A stretch of DNA of 28,325 bases from the NCBI GenBank assembly GCA_025924495.1, contig JAICIG010000033.1, forward strand, positions 1-28,325, in the 5' to 3' direction. The position numbers and the translations under genes were made by a program. A model generated the notes under the pieces. The model made no database searches, was not told the DNA's origin, and saw only the letters and a program-made list of their open reading frames with translations. The first letter of the stretch is position 1. Each line of letters starts with the position of its first letter. This stretch comes from Pirellulales bacterium (GTDB taxonomy: Bacteria > Planctomycetota > Planctomycetia > Pirellulales > JAICIG01). Below, one piece after another: positions 26,643 through 28,325 of the stretch.

Positions 26643-27252
26643 CACACACCTCGTTTGATTTAAAACACGGCCCTTAGTGACTGAACAGCTGCCGAAACCG
26701 GCCTGACAGACCCAGCTCGGGCCGGCGTTTTCACATGCACAGTGATTGCGCTGAAGGTTATGCATCCTGCGTGCCAGAACATGCTTGCTCGAGGTTGTCG
26801 CTCGCCGAAGTGGTGATTTCTCAGGGGCTTGCAAGCCCTTGTTTGTGCATCGCCTATTCGGCCGCCTTTACTAGGCAAGCAAACGAGCGCGCCCATCCGC
26901 CCGGTCAATGTGCGGCGACTGCACGGCTGGCTCGGAGGCAACTTGAAGTGAGCACATCCCATGTGCCGTAGGCCAAACCGCGAACACATTTCGCCTGCCA
27001 TCCTGGAAAGTGGTTTGGCGGCGCAGCTTCGCCGAGCGGAGCCATTACCGCTTTCCCACGTCAGCACGAGCCGCGGCAACTCCAAAAACAGCCCCGCAAT
27101 CTGCTGGCGCTCGCCGCATTGGTACACAAGCAAATCGGCGCGCCCGCGTCGAAGAAGTGGGACGCGACGCGGCAGTTCGGCGGACGGAGTCTGCCTGCTG
27201 CTTTATTTCGAGCCAGTGGAAGGCGATTAGGTAGAAGCTGCGGCGGCTAAGA

Positions 27253-27289
27253 GCCCGGCGTCAGGCGAGGCAACGACCTGACACCGGGC
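27253..27289. repeat. Strong hairpin (12 of 13 pairs), palindromic element
   Basis: GCCCGGCGTCAGG (27253-27265) pairs with CCTGACACCGGGC (27277-27289) over 13 positions with one C/A mismatch, around an 11-base loop. No T-run follows directly. The compact, near-perfect palindrome resembles dispersed REP-like elements, but copies elsewhere cannot be checked in this window. Confidence 0.55.
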
Positions 27290-27295
27290 AAGGCA

Positions 27296-27336
27296 GCGTC
27301 TCGGCATTGAACAGGGGTGCGGCCGAGCCGAGACGC
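27296..27336. repeat. Second hairpin adjacent to the first
   Basis: GCGTCTCGG (27296-27304) pairs perfectly with CCGAGACGC (27328-27336) around a 23-base loop. It starts only 6 bases after the previous hairpin, so the two form a tandem stem-loop unit of about 84 bases. Confidence 0.5.
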
Positions 27337-27370
27337 ATCGGACGTCTCCGCTTATGTAAATCGATCAAAT

Positions 27371-27395
27371 GGCCGCTTAAGCGCGGCCCTTCTTT
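27371..27395 (+). terminator. Terminator-like hairpin followed by a T-rich stretch
   Basis: GGCCGC (27371-27376) and GCGGCC (27383-27388) form a 6-base GC stem with a TTAAGC loop, followed by CTTCTTT (27389-27395). This is the shape of a plus-strand intrinsic terminator. No plus-strand gene ends nearby, which raises the question of what it would terminate. Confidence 0.35.
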
Positions 27396-27856
27396 AAAAT
27401 CGAAATTGCAACCGCGAACCCGACACCCATTCTAGGCGCTGCGCGTCAAATCCACGACCGCACGAATTGCTTGATCATGCATGCACTTTCACCCCTTGGG
27501 CCTTTGCCTTCCGCCACGTAAGCGATCCTACGGCAAGCAGGCGATGGTCGGACTGCACGCTCTCGTGCAGCCCCTGCCGGACTCAGAAAGATCGCGATCG
27601 GGGTGACTGGGCTCCTCAGTCGATTCGCCTGCGACGCAAACTGGCTGCGGCTAGGAAACGTTGATCGGCCTGCCAGCCTTTCGACATTGTCAGTTTCTCA
27701 CGAACTTAGATCATCATGGCGAATACGCAGCGCGTCGGATGATTACTTTCTCTTCAGGCGCATGCGGCCTGCGCTTCATGGCGCCACAGGCAACGTAGAA
27801 TGGGGGAGCGGGCGTTACTACTCGTGAGTGTTCCCTGCATGGAGAGGTAAGATGCC

Positions 27857-28325
27857 ATGGGAGCGTTTCGTGCGAGTCTGTGTCGGATCGTGCTGAAGCG
27901 GGCAATTCGCGCTTCGGCGGTTTGGGGTTGTTGTTGGTTGTGCTTCGTCGCGGCCGCCAATCTTCGCGGCGAAGAGGCGGAAATGGAATCGGCGCCCGGC
28001 GAAATCCAATGGAGCGTCGAGGCGAGCCACGCTTCGCTGCCTCCGCCAGGGCAGAACTTCTGGGTTCGCCTCCGCCTGCACGCACCGGAGCTGAGACAGG
28101 CCGGGCGAGAGCCGCTCAATCTGTCGGTCGTATTCGACCGCTCGGCGTCGATGAACATCGACTCGAAGATTGGTTTCGTCCGCAAGGCGGGCCACATTCT
28201 GGCTGACAACCTCACGCCAGGCGACTTTGTTTCGCTGGTCGCCTACAACCACGAGGTGCAGGTGCTCGTGCCGATGCATCCGGTGGTCAACCGCGAGTAT
28301 CTCCATCATCGCATCGACGAACTGA
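27857..28325 (+). CDS. VWA-domain protein, exported, 3' end beyond window
   Basis: The frame from the ATG at 27857 stays open to the window edge (156 codons). GAGAGGTAAG lies about 10 bases upstream. A signal segment (IRASAVWGCCWLCFVAAANL) is followed by a short region (EIQWSVEASHASLPPPGQNF). The beginning of a von Willebrand factor A domain comes next: LNLSVVFDRSASM, with the MIDAS motif DxSxS as Asp94, Ser96 and Ser98, then FVRKAGHILADNLTPGDFVS and VAYNHEVQVLVPM. VWA domains bind partners through the metal at the MIDAS. Planctomycetes carry many exported VWA proteins of unknown role. The remaining MIDAS residues and any C-terminal anchor lie outside the window. Confidence 0.88.
   Translation, partial: MGAFRASLCRIVLKRAIRASAVWGCCWLCFVAAANLRGEEAEMESAPGEIQWSVEASHASLPPPGQNFWVRLRLHAPELRQAGREPLNLSVVFDRSASMNIDSKIGFVRKAGHILADNLTPGDFVSLVAYNHEVQVLVPMHPVVNREYLHHRIDEL

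Larger units (their letters stand above)
26643..27856. other. Long intergenic region with several hairpins
   Basis: These 1,214 bases contain no convincing gene. The longest frame (minus 26660-27133) is rich in Arg, Cys and Pro and lacks domain character. The left part includes a perfect 14-base palindrome, GGGCTTGCAAGCCC (26825-26838). The middle holds three hairpins, listed separately (27253-27395). CTGCACG/CGTGCAG (27553-27570) is another perfect 7-base stem with a 4-base loop. The promoter of the VWA gene is expected near the right end; TAGAAT near 27798 is a possible but weak -10. Confidence 0.5.

Noticed and set aside
26660..27133. 157-codon minus-strand open frame upstream of the LamG-like gene
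   Set aside because: Cys/Arg/Pro-rich translation, no domain and no ribosome site; it overlaps the probable promoter of the LamG-like gene.
27420..27460. Possible tRNA-like segment (GGGTTCGCG in minus direction)
   Set aside because: No matching D arm, anticodon arm or acceptor stem could be drawn around it.

Overview
The window looks like chromosomal DNA of a planctomycete, most likely from the Pirellulales group. The DNA is GC-rich, intergenic gaps are long, and operons are short. It carries family signatures typical of Planctomycetota: a DUF1549/DUF1553 protein with a CxxCH motif next to a Tat-exported DUF1501 protein, a PQQ-like propeller protein with a DWPAFRGP start, a DUF1080-like LamG protein, and an exported VWA protein. 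No rRNA, tRNA, CRISPR array or intact insertion sequence was found. The placement is inferred from gene families, not from a marker gene.

Layout. Positions 1-3848 (minus strand) hold an exported S15/CocE-type hydrolase cut by the window edge, a secreted PQQ-like propeller protein, and three small or hypothetical proteins, two of them membrane proteins. Positions 4117-9051 (plus strand) hold a penicillin-acylase-family Ntn-hydrolase followed 18 bases later by a P-type ATPase whose ion-site residues match Na+/K+-ATPase (P2C). Positions 9075-10816 hold two clearly paralogous, divergently transcribed exported proteins with a conserved His-Asp-His motif and the same five-residue C-terminus. I do not recognise this family. 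Positions 10944-13359 (minus) hold a proline-rich lipoprotein and an OprP/OprO-type porin.

Positions 13992-18499 (minus) encode a DabA/DabB pair, an energy-coupled inorganic carbon (CO2/bicarbonate) uptake system. Here dabA comes first and overlaps dabB. All four zinc-site ligands of DabA and the main proton-path residues of the NuoL-like DabB are present. An 879-base gap follows, with a short AT-rich island. Positions 19379-25285 (minus) form a four-gene cassette, in transcription order DUF1549/DUF1553, DUF1501, WD40 propeller and SBP56/methanethiol-oxidase-like protein. Positions 25543-26642 hold a small hypothetical gene and a LamG/DUF1080-like secreted protein, facing each other across a structured inverted repeat. 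A 1.2-kb gap with several strong hairpins precedes a VWA-domain protein that runs off the right edge.

The most interesting parts are the DabAB pair, the paralogous His-Asp-His protein pair beside a P2C-like pump, the SBP56/WD40 extension of the DUF1549-DUF1501 cassette, and the hairpin cluster near 27.3 kb. None is proven here to be a new system. Each finding gives the search or experiment that would decide it.
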